The position numbers and the translations under genes were made by a program. This document shows positions 8,193-18,293 of a stretch of DNA of 64,000 nucleotides, one piece after another; position 1 is the stretch's first letter; the number at the start of each line of letters is the position of its first letter. The notes under the pieces are model-generated. The model saw nothing but the letters and a program-made list of their open reading frames with translations. It was not told where the DNA came from and searched no databases. The stretch comes from Parabacteroides sp. Marseille-P3160. Its GTDB lineage: Bacteria; Bacteroidota; Bacteroidia; Bacteroidales; Tannerellaceae. The stretch lies in the NCBI RefSeq assembly GCF_900162725.1, contig NZ_LT799418.1:70549-134548 (forward strand). Direction: 5' to 3'.

Positions 8193-10079
8193 ATGAAAAA
8201 CAAATTTAAACAAACCGATATATTCCTACTAATGATACTAGTCATTCTATTATCAGGATGGGTTGATAGGGGTCTTATTTTCAAAGAAGAAGCAGAAAGT
8301 CCGTTTCCGAAAGGGATTGATTATGTAACGCTGACTGATTTTGAAAAGGATGTAAAAGACAATGATTGGGCCTTGGCTCTTGAAAAAGCATTTTCCATGT
8401 CTGATAGAGTATGGGTACCACAGGGCAAATATATATGTTCCAGAATAAAAGTTCCAAGCGGCAAAAGCATCCTTGGGGCTGGGGAACAGACTGTATTTAT
8501 ACCCAAAGATGAAAAATTGTTTATTGTAGAAGGCTCTATTGGAAAAGAGATCAGCATAGAAAAAGATATTTCAGACTTTTCCAATACTATTTGCTTGAAT
8601 CATCAGGGGAAAATCAAAAAGGGAGATAATGTGCTCATTCGGGGGCAGCGTAATTCGATGATCAGAGAAGGCATTGAAGGTGTTAACTATAATACTGCAT
8701 GGGTATTAGGGCGTACGCGCAAATCAAGCTGTTTCTTCGGAGAAATGGATGTGGTTAAATCTGTAGATAAACATATGATCACCACCCGACAGAATCGTAT
8801 TTTCCCTGCATATCATAAAGATAATTCAAGGGAACCTAATCCTTCCATAGTCGGGAAAGGTTTTTTATTTCGGAAAGCCACAACGATAAGTGTTATGAAC
8901 ATGGTTGAAAATGTATTGTTGAGTAATTTCTCTATCGAGGGAAACTCCAAATGTTGGATGCCTATCAAACTCTCCTATTGCAAAAATTGCATCGTAGACA
9001 GAATATCATTCTATACTTCTGCCGAATCATATAAACCAAGTGGCGATGCGGACCTATCGCTGGTTTATGGCCTTTATGCATGGAACACTTGTGTTAGAGA
9101 ATTCAAAGCCATTCTATCTCCATCCTTATTGAAAATACTTGATAGCAAAGCAAAGGAGTATAAAAATTACTCCAATTATAATCTTTTCAAAATGGTTTCT
9201 TGCGTGAATTCAGGTTTTGAAGACTGTTATTCCAATGGAGGAACTCATTCATTCAATATTACTCGTTCTGCTTCAGCAAAAGGACGGGGAGGGATACCTT
9301 CTGTTAACTGCTACATAAAGAACTGCGTTGCTTTAAACAATATCTGGTCGGGAGTGACGGTTCAACAAGGTTGTTATAATACGGAATTATTAGGAAATAC
9401 CGTACTTAACGGCGGTCAGGGAATTATCAGTGGAGGACGCAATACGCATATTAGAAATAACAAGGTAGAAACAAATCTGCCATATGAAACGAATTATTAT
9501 TATACACTTATTTCCAGAGGGGGGACTACCGGCATAGGTCTTATAGAAGGATACGCTTGTGGTTCTGTTGTTTCAGATAACGAAATATCCGGGTTTTATT
9601 CAGGAATACAAATCTTGGATGGTTATGAAGATAAGAATTGTTTTGAGGAAGGGAACATTATTATTGAAAGAAATAAGGTGACTGATTGTATCAGAGGATT
9701 TGCTATTTATAAAAACCCTTACAATCTATTGCTTGGGCACAAAGACTTGAACGTTCGTGTCGATAATAACACATTTAAAAGGGACACCCCTCCAACGCTT
9801 TTAATCAATGAGAAACAGACAGACACTTATGGGATATACTTGCCCCAATATACGAAGGGGGTGAAAGTAACTGCTAATTCTTTTGAGAATCTTATATATG
9901 GCATTTGGATGGATAGCTTTGTTGACTCCCTTACTTTTACAGATAACAGAATGAAATCTTTGGAGGTCGCTTTCTTCTTAAATCAATCATCCGGAAATAA
10001 GTTGAATTATAATCCGCATATTAAAAAGAAAAATAATTATCTACAAGAAGTAAAAATAGATAGCCGTAGAATTAATTAA
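8193..10079 (+). CDS. Right-handed parallel beta-helix protein
   Basis: A 628-residue exported protein with an N-terminal hydrophobic segment (residues about 9-22, LLMILVILLSGW) lacking a lipobox Cys, so a signal anchor or uncleaved signal. Residues about 60-110 resemble the opening of pectate-lyase-like proteins (VWVPQGKYICSRIKVPSGKS, then LGAGEQTVFIP). From about 250 on there are repeating coils rich in Asn (CYIKNCVALNNIWSGVTVQQ; LLGNTVLNGGQGIISGGRNT), the pattern of a right-handed beta-helix. This fold covers polysaccharide lyases and hydrolases, but I cannot place the catalytic residues or a CAZy family. It is AT-rich compared with the PUL genes that follow and has its own promoter. Confidence 0.7.
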   Translation: MKNKFKQTDIFLLMILVILLSGWVDRGLIFKEEAESPFPKGIDYVTLTDFEKDVKDNDWALALEKAFSMSDRVWVPQGKYICSRIKVPSGKSILGAGEQTVFIPKDEKLFIVEGSIGKEISIEKDISDFSNTICLNHQGKIKKGDNVLIRGQRNSMIREGIEGVNYNTAWVLGRTRKSSCFFGEMDVVKSVDKHMITTRQNRIFPAYHKDNSREPNPSIVGKGFLFRKATTISVMNMVENVLLSNFSIEGNSKCWMPIKLSYCKNCIVDRISFYTSAESYKPSGDADLSLVYGLYAWNTCVREFKAILSPSLLKILDSKAKEYKNYSNYNLFKMVSCVNSGFEDCYSNGGTHSFNITRSASAKGRGGIPSVNCYIKNCVALNNIWSGVTVQQGCYNTELLGNTVLNGGQGIISGGRNTHIRNNKVETNLPYETNYYYTLISRGGTTGIGLIEGYACGSVVSDNEISGFYSGIQILDGYEDKNCFEEGNIIIERNKVTDCIRGFAIYKNPYNLLLGHKDLNVRVDNNTFKRDTPPTLLINEKQTDTYGIYLPQYTKGVKVTANSFENLIYGIWMDSFVDSLTFTDNRMKSLEVAFFLNQSSGNKLNYNPHIKKKNNYLQEVKIDSRRIN

Positions 10080-10393
10080 GGTCATTTTTTTAAATACTAC
10101 AAATCAGGGTCGAGGTTTTTATACAGAATCTAAATAGGGGGTTATCATGATATATTATACTTTATTTTTCAGACATAAATGTCAGTTAAATAAAGTCAAT
10201 CGATTGGTTCTGGGTATAATCCCATTTTATCCAATACCAAAGGAATAAGGTTCTTATTCCTGAAAGTCAACATATATGCAGAATAATTTATTAGGGGCAG
10301 GACGTTTAGAAAGGAAAAATACCCGACACATATAGGGCATAATGTCGCCAGGATTTGTTATTTTTGGGCAAACTAAAAAATAAATAACCTTAT
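10080..10393. promoter_or_regulatory. Intergenic region with promoter of the PUL regulator
   Basis: A 314-bp gap. TATTTTTG at 10359-10366 fits the -7 box and lies 27 bp before the ATG of the regulator. No coding potential was seen in the remainder. Confidence 0.55.
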
Positions 10394-13231
10394 ATGATTT
10401 TTATGAGGCTATCATTCCGGAATTCTTTACTGTTCTTTCTGATGCTAGGGGCTCTTCCGGTTTTTTCCAACAAACCTCATGTTGTGAATATCTACCGGGA
10501 AACGTATCATGCCGATAATAAAAACTGGGCGGTTGGGCAAGACGAACGGGGAGTAATGTATTTCGGAAATGATATCGGGCTGTTGGAATTCGACGGGGTT
10601 GAATGGACGTTGAACAGTGTGCCGAATTCAGTAACGGCCCGTTCGATCGCGGTACTATCCCATCAAACGGTTTTTACCGGCAGCTATGAAGAGTTCGGGC
10701 GCTGGGATCGCGATCTTTCCGGGAAACTGGCCTACACTTCACTCAGCGCTTCCTTAGGTGAAAATGAACTGAGGAATGATGACTTCTGGAAGATCTGGAT
10801 TGCCGGAGACCAGGTTTATTTCCAGTCTTTCAGTTCTATTTTTATTTATGACTACCATACCGTCCGCCGCCTTCCGGCGGAACATGGATTCCTCTTTCTG
10901 AGCAAAGTGAGGGATGAATTTCTGGTACAGCAGATGGCCGGCTCTTTACTCCGTCTCCGGGAGAACCGGTTGGAAAAGATCGGAGGAAGCGATTTCCTGA
11001 AAAATACGGATGTGCGTGTCATACTGCCCTACGGTGAAAAAGATTATTTGATCGGGACGAGCACGATGGGGATTTATCTCTATGACGGACAAACCTTCCG
11101 GGACTGGCAGCCGCCCCTTTCCCGGTTGATGAAGAGTAAGGAACTGAATTGCGGGTTATTATCTTCGCGGGGTACTTATTTATTCGGAACAATATTAGAC
11201 GGCATTTATGAAACAGATACCCGGGGGCAGATAATTAATCATATCTCATCGGAGAATTATTTGCAAAATAATACGGTTTTATCGCTTTACGAAGATCAGC
11301 TAAATCATTTATGGGCCGGATTGGATCGGGGAATTGCTTTTATCCAATATGTGGATAAAATAGATTCCTACACGGATCCAGGGGGGAAAACCGGAGCCGT
11401 TTATAGTGCAGTAGAATGGAATAACCGCTTGTTTATCGGAACCAACCAAGGCGTTTTCTTTTTGGAAAAGGAAGAAAGGAAAAAAGCCGATGCTTTGTCG
11501 CACCTGAAGCTGATTGACGGTACGCAAGGACAGGTCTGGTCTTTTCAAGTCGTGGATGACAAGCTCTATTGCTGTCATAACAAAGGGTTGAAGGAGATTG
11601 GGAAGGACCTGAACGTAAAAGATGCTTTCTCTATCGGAACCGGCGTTTATAAACTTTCGGAAGGACGGATAAGAAACCGGGATTATCTACTTCTCTCCAC
11701 GTACCAGTCGATCCGGTTGATCGACAAGCAAACCCGAAGAGTTTATACTTTCGAACAACTTCAAGAACCGGTAAAGGATATTGAGATCGACCATATAGGG
11801 AATATCTGGATAGAACATTTTAATCGCGGAGTTTACCGCTGCAAACTGGAGGATGATTTGAGCGGCTTCCGCAGCATTACTTATTATGGAGGAAATAGCG
11901 GGGACGGATTACCTTACAAGTTGAAACTGTTCAAAGTGGGCGGCAGAGTCGTATTATTGGGTGATAACCATTTCTATACATATGATGATATTAAAAACAA
12001 TATCATTCCTAATGCAATACTTGATACTTGTTTCGTTAACATAAGGCATATCCGGCAAATCGTTCCGATCCGGGACAATCGTTTTTGGGCGTTGGGCCGT
12101 TCCGGCATTTATCAGTTTTCTTATGATGGTTACGAAGCATCTATCTTGGATTATTATAATCTGAGAATGAATTTATCATTGGTTTATAACTATGAGAATA
12201 TATCCGTATTGAACGATTCGCTAAGTTTAGTCTGCCTGGATAACGGGTTTCTACTGTATAACCATAAGCAATCCGACTCGGCGCCGGATATCGCCAAAGC
12301 GCCCGATGCCCCGTTTATTGAATCGATACAAACAAAGAATGTCGCTGATAAGAAGAAATATCTGGACCCACTTCGGCAAGGAGAAGCCGCCTATAATTTC
12401 AACACGGTTACACTCCGTTTTCTGGCAGCCAATTCTTTTGTATCGGACTTGTCTTTTCAATATAAACTGGAGAATGTCGATTCGGACTGGTCGCTTCCCC
12501 AGAAAATCAATCAGGTGTCTTATGCCCGTCTACCGCAAGGGGCGTATGTTTTCCATGTACGTACGGCCGATAGTCTAGGGAATCACTCGAAAACGGTCTC
12601 ATTCCATTTCAACGTGCTTCCTCCCTGGTACTATACCTATTGGGCTTATATGCTTTATATCCTGGCGGCATTCTTGATCTGCTATATGATTTGGCTCCTG
12701 ATCTTGAAACGTTACCGGAATATTCATCTTCAGAAGATCAGAGCCCGGGAAGCAAAACGCCTTAGGGCATTGGCCGGTAAACTTCAAAACGAAGTAGAGC
12801 GGAAAAATGCCGAACTGCTGACGCAAACTTCTTTTATTATTCAGAAAAACGAGTTGATATTAAAGATAAAAGGCGTGGTGGATGAGTTTTATGCTCAAAA
12901 CAGAAGTAAAGTTCTTGAGCCTTTATACCGGAAGATCAATATGCTGCTACAGAATAACCTGGATACGGAAGAGGATTGGAAAACCTTCCTTTTTAAGTTT
13001 CAGGAGAAGCATACCGGTTTTTTCAAGGAACTGAAACAGCGCTATCCTCAGTTGACAAACAGCGACTTGCGGTTATGCGCATGCCTTAAATTAAATTTAG
13101 AGACAAAGGAAATTGCATCCTTGATGAATTTATCCATCCGGGCGGTTGAAAACAGTCGTTACCGCTTACGTAAAAGGTTAAAACTTCAACCTTCCCAAAA
13201 CCTGAACGATTTTTTCCTTACGATTGATTAG
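10394..13231 (+). CDS. SusR-like membrane sensor/regulator (propeller, Y_Y_Y, LuxR-type HTH)
   Basis: A 945-residue one-protein signalling system. A signal peptide is followed by a large periplasmic sensor of two seven-bladed propeller halves (Reg_prop-like blades such as LSLYEDQLNHLWAGLDRGIA and IDHIGNIWIEHFNRGVYRCK), then a Y_Y_Y domain (about 688-735), one membrane helix (about 746-772, WAYMLYILAAFLICYMIW), a cytoplasmic coiled coil, and a C-terminal LuxR/GerE-type HTH (about 887-931, LKLNLETKEIASLMNLSI). There is no histidine kinase or receiver domain, so it is not a hybrid two-component system; it resembles SusR-type regulators. It sits directly upstream of susC/susD and probably senses an oligosaccharide of the same PUL. 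The start is supported by the promoter and signal peptide. Confidence 0.88.
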   Translation: MIFMRLSFRNSLLFFLMLGALPVFSNKPHVVNIYRETYHADNKNWAVGQDERGVMYFGNDIGLLEFDGVEWTLNSVPNSVTARSIAVLSHQTVFTGSYEEFGRWDRDLSGKLAYTSLSASLGENELRNDDFWKIWIAGDQVYFQSFSSIFIYDYHTVRRLPAEHGFLFLSKVRDEFLVQQMAGSLLRLRENRLEKIGGSDFLKNTDVRVILPYGEKDYLIGTSTMGIYLYDGQTFRDWQPPLSRLMKSKELNCGLLSSRGTYLFGTILDGIYETDTRGQIINHISSENYLQNNTVLSLYEDQLNHLWAGLDRGIAFIQYVDKIDSYTDPGGKTGAVYSAVEWNNRLFIGTNQGVFFLEKEERKKADALSHLKLIDGTQGQVWSFQVVDDKLYCCHNKGLKEIGKDLNVKDAFSIGTGVYKLSEGRIRNRDYLLLSTYQSIRLIDKQTRRVYTFEQLQEPVKDIEIDHIGNIWIEHFNRGVYRCKLEDDLSGFRSITYYGGNSGDGLPYKLKLFKVGGRVVLLGDNHFYTYDDIKNNIIPNAILDTCFVNIRHIRQIVPIRDNRFWALGRSGIYQFSYDGYEASILDYYNLRMNLSLVYNYENISVLNDSLSLVCLDNGFLLYNHKQSDSAPDIAKAPDAPFIESIQTKNVADKKKYLDPLRQGEAAYNFNTVTLRFLAANSFVSDLSFQYKLENVDSDWSLPQKINQVSYARLPQGAYVFHVRTADSLGNHSKTVSFHFNVLPPWYYTYWAYMLYILAAFLICYMIWLLILKRYRNIHLQKIRAREAKRLRALAGKLQNEVERKNAELLTQTSFIIQKNELILKIKGVVDEFYAQNRSKVLEPLYRKINMLLQNNLDTEEDWKTFLFKFQEKHTGFFKELKQRYPQLTNSDLRLCACLKLNLETKEIASLMNLSIRAVENSRYRLRKRLKLQPSQNLNDFFLTID

Positions 13232-13594
13232 CAGATCCAAAGGCCGGTTTGCAAGGAAAAAGGATCTGCTGCCTCAAAACTGCACTAAGAGAATTTATCG
13301 TAAAAACAAAATAACATTATATTATTATTAATTAGCATATTACTATTATTTGAGTAGTAAAAATGAGTTGGTAGTACTGTTAAAAAACAGAGAGAAGTAT
13401 AGGGAATGTATTCACTTTTCATAACGTTTGATTCGGATTCCATACATTTGATTCATTAGAAATCATCGTTCCCAAGAAGGACATTCCATCTTTTGTTTTG
13501 GAGATAGAATATGAATGAAGGTTTTTAAACCGGAAAACGAAAGTGTGTTATTTTAAAGAATATATCTGTTAACTTAAAAAGAGAAATCAAGATT
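13232..13594. promoter_or_regulatory. Leader/intergenic region upstream of susC
   Basis: A 363-bp gap. Just after the regulator's stop, GCAGATCC (13231-13238) and GGATCTGC (13262-13269) form an 8-bp stem without a T-run. The rest is AT-rich and should hold the regulated promoter of the PUL operon; I see no convincing TAnnTTTG box, consistent with an activator-dependent promoter. No antisense terminator like that of the second PUL is visible here. Confidence 0.45.
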
Positions 13595-16500
13595 ATGCCT
13601 AGAAAAACATTTATTACACGAAGTTCGGGAACTCTTATCCTGAAAAGTCTGTTGCTCCTTGCTTATTTCTCATTTGCAAGCAGTATGAGCCTTTTTGCTC
13701 AAACAAAGACAATTTCCGGGACAGTCTCGGATGCTTCAAAAGAATTATTGATTGGTGTTAGCGTACGGATCCCGGGGACTACTTCCGGGACGATAACGAA
13801 TATCGACGGCGCATATTCGATTGCAGCCAAGCCGGGTGATGCCCTGGAATTCTCTTATGTCGGGATGAAAACCCAGACTGTGAAGGTCGGTGCGGAGACG
13901 ACTATTAATATTGTCATGGAAGAAGACGTGCAGATGTTGAGCGAGGCCGTGGTAATCGGTTACGGTACGGCAAAGAAACGGGATTTAACCGGTTCGATTG
14001 CCAGCATCAAAGCCTCGGATATTGCGAATCGCCCTACGACCAACCCCCTGTCATCTTTGCAAGGGAAAGTAGCCGGTGTGCAGGTGGTCAATAGTGGCAT
14101 TGCCGGAAAAGACCCGGAAATCCGTATCCGGGGAACAAACTCCATTAACGGATACAAACCCCTTTATATCGTCGATGGGTTGTTTAATGACAATATCAAC
14201 TTCCTGAATCCGGCGGATATCGAATCCATGGAAATATTGAAAGACCCTTCTTCTCTGGCTATCTTCGGAGTACGGGGCGCCAATGGTGTGATTATCATTA
14301 CAACGAAAAAGGCGAAAGAGGGGCAGACTTTGGTCAATCTGAATACGTCGGTCGGTTTCAAAACGGTGGCCGATAAGATTAAGCTGACCAATGCAGCCCA
14401 GTTCAAGGAGCTTTATAACGAGCAACGCACCAATATGGGAGTGGCTCCTTATGATTTCAGCGCCTGGACAGCCGATACGGATTGGCAGGATGAAATCTTT
14501 CAGACGGGTTTCATTACCAACAATAATATCAGCATCACTTCCTCTTCCGAGAAAAATAAATTCTATCTGGGAGTAGGGTATACTTCCGAAGACGGAAGCA
14601 TGAAACATGAAAATTATAGCAAGATTACAATCAATCTGAGCAGTGATTACAACATTACGAAAGACCTGAAAGTCGGCTTCCAGTTTAATGGCGCCAGAGC
14701 GACTCCATTGAATACGGACGGCGCCATTTACACTTCCGGCCTGAAGAGCGCCTTGTACGCTTCCCCGGTAGCTCCGGCCTTTAACGAGGAATATCAGCTT
14801 TATACGGCGCTTCCCGATTTCCAGAAGAATGAGGTCGCCAATCCATTGACCTATATCGAGCTGCGGGAAAACACCAACAAGGTGCTCGATTACCGCGGGT
14901 CGGGGAATGTTTACGGGGAATATAATTTCCTGGAACATTTCAACTTTAAAGTGATGTATTCTCTGGATTACAAATCGTACGACCGCCGGACTTATACACC
15001 TAAAATAACGATTTACGACCAGGCGGTAGACGGTCCTGTGGTCACGGGAGACGGAAAGACGGCGGTCGAGCAATATAAATTGAATGAGACGAAAGTCCAG
15101 AGCGATTACCTGCTTACCTATACGAACAGCTTCAATGACCATAACATCACGGCGACCGCCGGCTTTACGACATACTACAATAACCTGTCCAGCCTTACGG
15201 CAACCCGTAAGGAGGGTAATGGTTTGCCTATCGCGAATGATCCCGATAAATGGTTTGTCAGCATTGGGGATGCGGATGCCTCCACGAACGGCAGTACCCA
15301 ATGGGAACGTTCTACGGTTTCTTTCCTCGGCCGCGTCCTTTATAATTATAAGAACAAATATTTGCTGAACGGATCTTTCCGCCGGGACGGTTCTTCCGCT
15401 TTCTTCTATACGGGAAATGAATGGCAGAACTTCTATTCGGTCGGTGGCGGCTGGATTATGACGGAGGAAGATTTCATGAAAGATATTACGTTCCTGGACT
15501 ATTTGAAACTGAAAGGCTCTTGGGGAACATTGGGGAACCAGAATATGGACCGGGTTTATCCGGCCGAACCTATCTTGAATAATTCGACTTCCGCCGTTTT
15601 CGGCGATAATATCATCCCCGGATATTCCAAAGCCTATTTACCGGATCCGAACTTGAAATGGGAAAGGGTAATAGCCTGGGAAGCCGGCCTGGAATCTTAT
15701 TTCCTGGAAAACCGGTTGAGCTTTGAAGGCGTTTATTATAAAAAGAATACGAAAGATTTGTTGGCGGAAGTACCGGGAATTACCGGAACAACGCCCGGGC
15801 TGAGTAATTTGGGAGAGCTGCAAAACCAAGGAGTGGAACTGGCTCTTTCGTGGTCGGATAAGATTGGCGGAGATTGGAACTACGGGATCAGCGCTAACTT
15901 AACGACTATTAAGAATAAAGTGATTTCCCTTGTACAGGAAGGATATACGATTATCGACGGTACTTCCGGCGCTATTCTGAATTCTTATACGCAGGCCGGC
16001 TATCCAATCGGTTATTTCTATGGCTATAAGCTGGATGGAATTTACCAATCGGCCTCGGATATCGCTAATTCGCCTGAGAATACGTTGACAACGGTGAATC
16101 CGGGAGATCTCCGCTTTAAAGATGTCAATGGGGACGGAAAAATTACGCCGGACGACCGGACGATGATCGGAAACCCGACTCCCGACTTCACTTACGGCTT
16201 TACAGTGAACCTGGGATATAAGGATTTTGACCTGTCCGTCGATATGATGGGCGTACAGGGCAACGAAATCTACCGGGTATGGAATACCTATGATTGGTCC
16301 CAGTTCAATTATCTGGAAGAGCGCATGGGGCGTTGGAACGGAGAAGGTACTTCTACGACCGAACCGATCCTAAGCACATCACGTTCAATCAACCGGAAAG
16401 ATTATCCGTCGGAATATTTTATGGAAGACGGCAGTTTCTTCCGGATCCGGAACATCCAGTTAGGCTATACTTTCGGAACCGATTTATTGAAAAAATTGCG

Positions 16501-16666
16501 TATGAAGGCCTTGCGGGTCTATGTTAATGCCCAGAATCCGAAAACCTGGAAGAACAATACCGGATATACCCCGGAAATAGGAGGAACAGCCACGGCTTTC
16601 GGCATTGATAATAATCCTTATCCGATGCCTGCCGTTTATACTTTTGGATTGAATCTTACCTTTTAA
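13595..16666 (+). CDS. susC: SusC/RagA-family TonB-dependent outer membrane transporter
   Basis: A 1023-residue outer membrane glycan importer. Signal peptide (about 1-35), CarboxypepD_reg-like domain (about 38-120, ISGTVSDASKELLIGVSVRI), then the SusC-family plug (LSSLQGKVAGVQVVNSGIAG, then IRIRGTNSINGYKPLYIVDG) and a 22-strand barrel ending in an aromatic terminal strand (FGLNLTF). There is no STN domain, so it does not signal to a FecR protein, in line with the adjacent SusR-like regulator. It pairs with the SusD lipoprotein 20 bp downstream. From the enzymes behind it the cargo is inferred to be beta-1,2-glucan oligosaccharides. Confidence 0.95.
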   Translation: MPRKTFITRSSGTLILKSLLLLAYFSFASSMSLFAQTKTISGTVSDASKELLIGVSVRIPGTTSGTITNIDGAYSIAAKPGDALEFSYVGMKTQTVKVGAETTINIVMEEDVQMLSEAVVIGYGTAKKRDLTGSIASIKASDIANRPTTNPLSSLQGKVAGVQVVNSGIAGKDPEIRIRGTNSINGYKPLYIVDGLFNDNINFLNPADIESMEILKDPSSLAIFGVRGANGVIIITTKKAKEGQTLVNLNTSVGFKTVADKIKLTNAAQFKELYNEQRTNMGVAPYDFSAWTADTDWQDEIFQTGFITNNNISITSSSEKNKFYLGVGYTSEDGSMKHENYSKITINLSSDYNITKDLKVGFQFNGARATPLNTDGAIYTSGLKSALYASPVAPAFNEEYQLYTALPDFQKNEVANPLTYIELRENTNKVLDYRGSGNVYGEYNFLEHFNFKVMYSLDYKSYDRRTYTPKITIYDQAVDGPVVTGDGKTAVEQYKLNETKVQSDYLLTYTNSFNDHNITATAGFTTYYNNLSSLTATRKEGNGLPIANDPDKWFVSIGDADASTNGSTQWERSTVSFLGRVLYNYKNKYLLNGSFRRDGSSAFFYTGNEWQNFYSVGGGWIMTEEDFMKDITFLDYLKLKGSWGTLGNQNMDRVYPAEPILNNSTSAVFGDNIIPGYSKAYLPDPNLKWERVIAWEAGLESYFLENRLSFEGVYYKKNTKDLLAEVPGITGTTPGLSNLGELQNQGVELALSWSDKIGGDWNYGISANLTTIKNKVISLVQEGYTIIDGTSGAILNSYTQAGYPIGYFYGYKLDGIYQSASDIANSPENTLTTVNPGDLRFKDVNGDGKITPDDRTMIGNPTPDFTYGFTVNLGYKDFDLSVDMMGVQGNEIYRVWNTYDWSQFNYLEERMGRWNGEGTSTTEPILSTSRSINRKDYPSEYFMEDGSFFRIRNIQLGYTFGTDLLKKLRMKALRVYVNAQNPKTWKNNTGYTPEIGGTATAFGIDNNPYPMPAVYTFGLNLTF

Positions 16667-16686
16667 CCGTTAAAAAAGAGAATGCT

Positions 16687-18201
16687 ATGAAACGAATAAA
16701 TAAATATATCTATATACTGATTGCCGCTTTGTCTTTCTCACTGGCAGGTTGCGACGATTTTTTGGACAAGAGCCCGCAGGGTAGTTTTACCGAAGACGAC
16801 GATACGAGCGGCGGGGCGGAAGCTAAAATCTTCTCCCTCTATTCCTTGCTAAGAAGCTATAATATCACGGCCGGTATTCCTGCCTTCTGTATCCACAACT
16901 TCCGTTCGGAAGATTCTGAGAAAGGAAGTACGGCGACCGACGGAACCGATGTCGCTTCGTTTTTTGACGATTTCAATTATAACGCGACGCATTACATTCT
17001 GGGAACTTACTGGAATCATAATTATACCATCATTCATCAGGCCAATACTATCATCGAAGAGATCGAGAACTCCGAAAATCCGGAGGAGTCGGCCTCTTTG
17101 GAAGCCGAAGCGAAATTCTTCCGGGCCTATTGCTATTTCAATCTGGTTCGCGCTTACGGGGAAGTGCCTAAAATTGACTTTGCAATAGTGAACGCTTCCG
17201 AAGCCAATATCCCGAAGAGTACGGTCGCAGAGATCTACGCCTTGATTGACGCCGATTTGGCATTTGCCGCTTCCCATCTACCTACGGTTTGGGAGTCCAA
17301 ATATGTGGGACGGTTGACTTGGGGAGCTGCCCGCTCCCTGCAAGCCCGTACGTATATGATGCGAAGCGACTGGGCTAATATGTATGCCGCAGCGACAGAG
17401 GTCATCAATTCGGGAATTTACAACCTGAATACAGCCGTCGACCAGGTATTTACGGATGCCGGTGAGAATTGCGGGGAATCGATCTTCGAATTGCAATGTA
17501 CGGCTACTGCCGCCAAGCCGGGGAGTACGGATATCGGAAGCCAGTTTTGCCAGGTGCAGGGTGTCCGGGGGGCCGACCAGTGGAACCTTGGCTGGGGATG
17601 GCATATGGGTACCAAAGAATTAGGCGCTGCCTTTGAAGAAGGAGATCCGCGCCGGGATGCTTCCCTGCTGTACTTCCGGAAACCGGGAGAGGCGATTACC
17701 CCTGAAAATACGAACAAACCTTATGGCGAATCGCCTGAATCCCTGGCGGACGGAGCATTCTTTAATAAGAAAGCTTATACCAATCCGGCCATGCGAGAAA
17801 GATATACTAAAGAAGGTTTCTGGGTGAATATCCGTTTGATCCGTCTTCCGGACGTGATTCTGATGGCAGCCGAAGCAGCTAATGAATTGGGAAATACAGC
17901 GTCGGCATTGACTTATCTCGAACAGGTACGTGCCCATGCGCGTGGTGCCGACCAGACGATCTTACCGCAGGTTACAACCACCGACCAGGTAGAATTACGG
18001 ACAGCGATCCGCCATGAACGCCGGGTTGAACTGGCTTTGGAGCCGGATCGTTTCTATGATCTGGTACGTTGGGGAATTGCGTCCGAGGTATTACATGCTG
18101 CCGGCAAAACAAACTACCAGGAGAAGCATCGTTATTTACCGATTCCACAGACTGAAATAGACAAGTCTAACGGAGTACTGGTGCAGAATCCTAATTATTA
18201 A
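16687..18201 (+). CDS. susD: SusD/RagB-family glycan-binding lipoprotein
   Basis: A 504-residue surface lipoprotein with lipobox SLAGC (Cys22) followed by DDFLDKSPQG, the usual SusD opening. The TPR-like helices of SusD follow (AEAKFFRAYCYFNLVRAYGE; RLTWGAARSLQARTYMMRSD), and the C-terminal half ends with the family motif RHERRVELALEPDRFYDLVR. It caps the SusC barrel and binds the incoming oligosaccharide. It is separated by 20 bp from susC and by a strong hairpin from the GH3 gene, so the operon probably makes more SusCD than enzyme. Confidence 0.95.
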   Translation: MKRINKYIYILIAALSFSLAGCDDFLDKSPQGSFTEDDDTSGGAEAKIFSLYSLLRSYNITAGIPAFCIHNFRSEDSEKGSTATDGTDVASFFDDFNYNATHYILGTYWNHNYTIIHQANTIIEEIENSENPEESASLEAEAKFFRAYCYFNLVRAYGEVPKIDFAIVNASEANIPKSTVAEIYALIDADLAFAASHLPTVWESKYVGRLTWGAARSLQARTYMMRSDWANMYAAATEVINSGIYNLNTAVDQVFTDAGENCGESIFELQCTATAAKPGSTDIGSQFCQVQGVRGADQWNLGWGWHMGTKELGAAFEEGDPRRDASLLYFRKPGEAITPENTNKPYGESPESLADGAFFNKKAYTNPAMRERYTKEGFWVNIRLIRLPDVILMAAEAANELGNTASALTYLEQVRAHARGADQTILPQVTTTDQVELRTAIRHERRVELALEPDRFYDLVRWGIASEVLHAAGKTNYQEKHRYLPIPQTEIDKSNGVLVQNPNY

Positions 18202-18224
18202 TAAAATATTTCAATAGGTTATCC

Positions 18225-18264
18225 GGCATAGGCCACCTCCGGGTGGAGTGGCCTATGCCTTATT
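18225..18264 (+). terminator. Strong hairpin between susD and the GH3 gene
   Basis: GGCATAGGCCAC pairs with GTGGCCTATGCC around a small inner stem, followed by TTATTTA. The weak T-run suggests partial termination or mRNA 3'-end protection inside the operon rather than a full stop. Confidence 0.65.
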
Positions 18265-18293
18265 TATGATCCGAAAAAGAGTAGATAATATAA

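Noticed and set aside
10394-13231. Hybrid two-component sensor (HTCS)
   Set aside because: The propeller and Y_Y_Y domains fit, but histidine kinase, ATPase and receiver domains are absent and the HTH is LuxR-like rather than AraC-like.
14051-15301. Long open frame (416 codons) on the minus strand inside susC
   Set aside because: It is fully antisense to a clear TonB-dependent receptor, has no ribosome site or family similarity, and reflects the codon use of the GC-richer susC gene.
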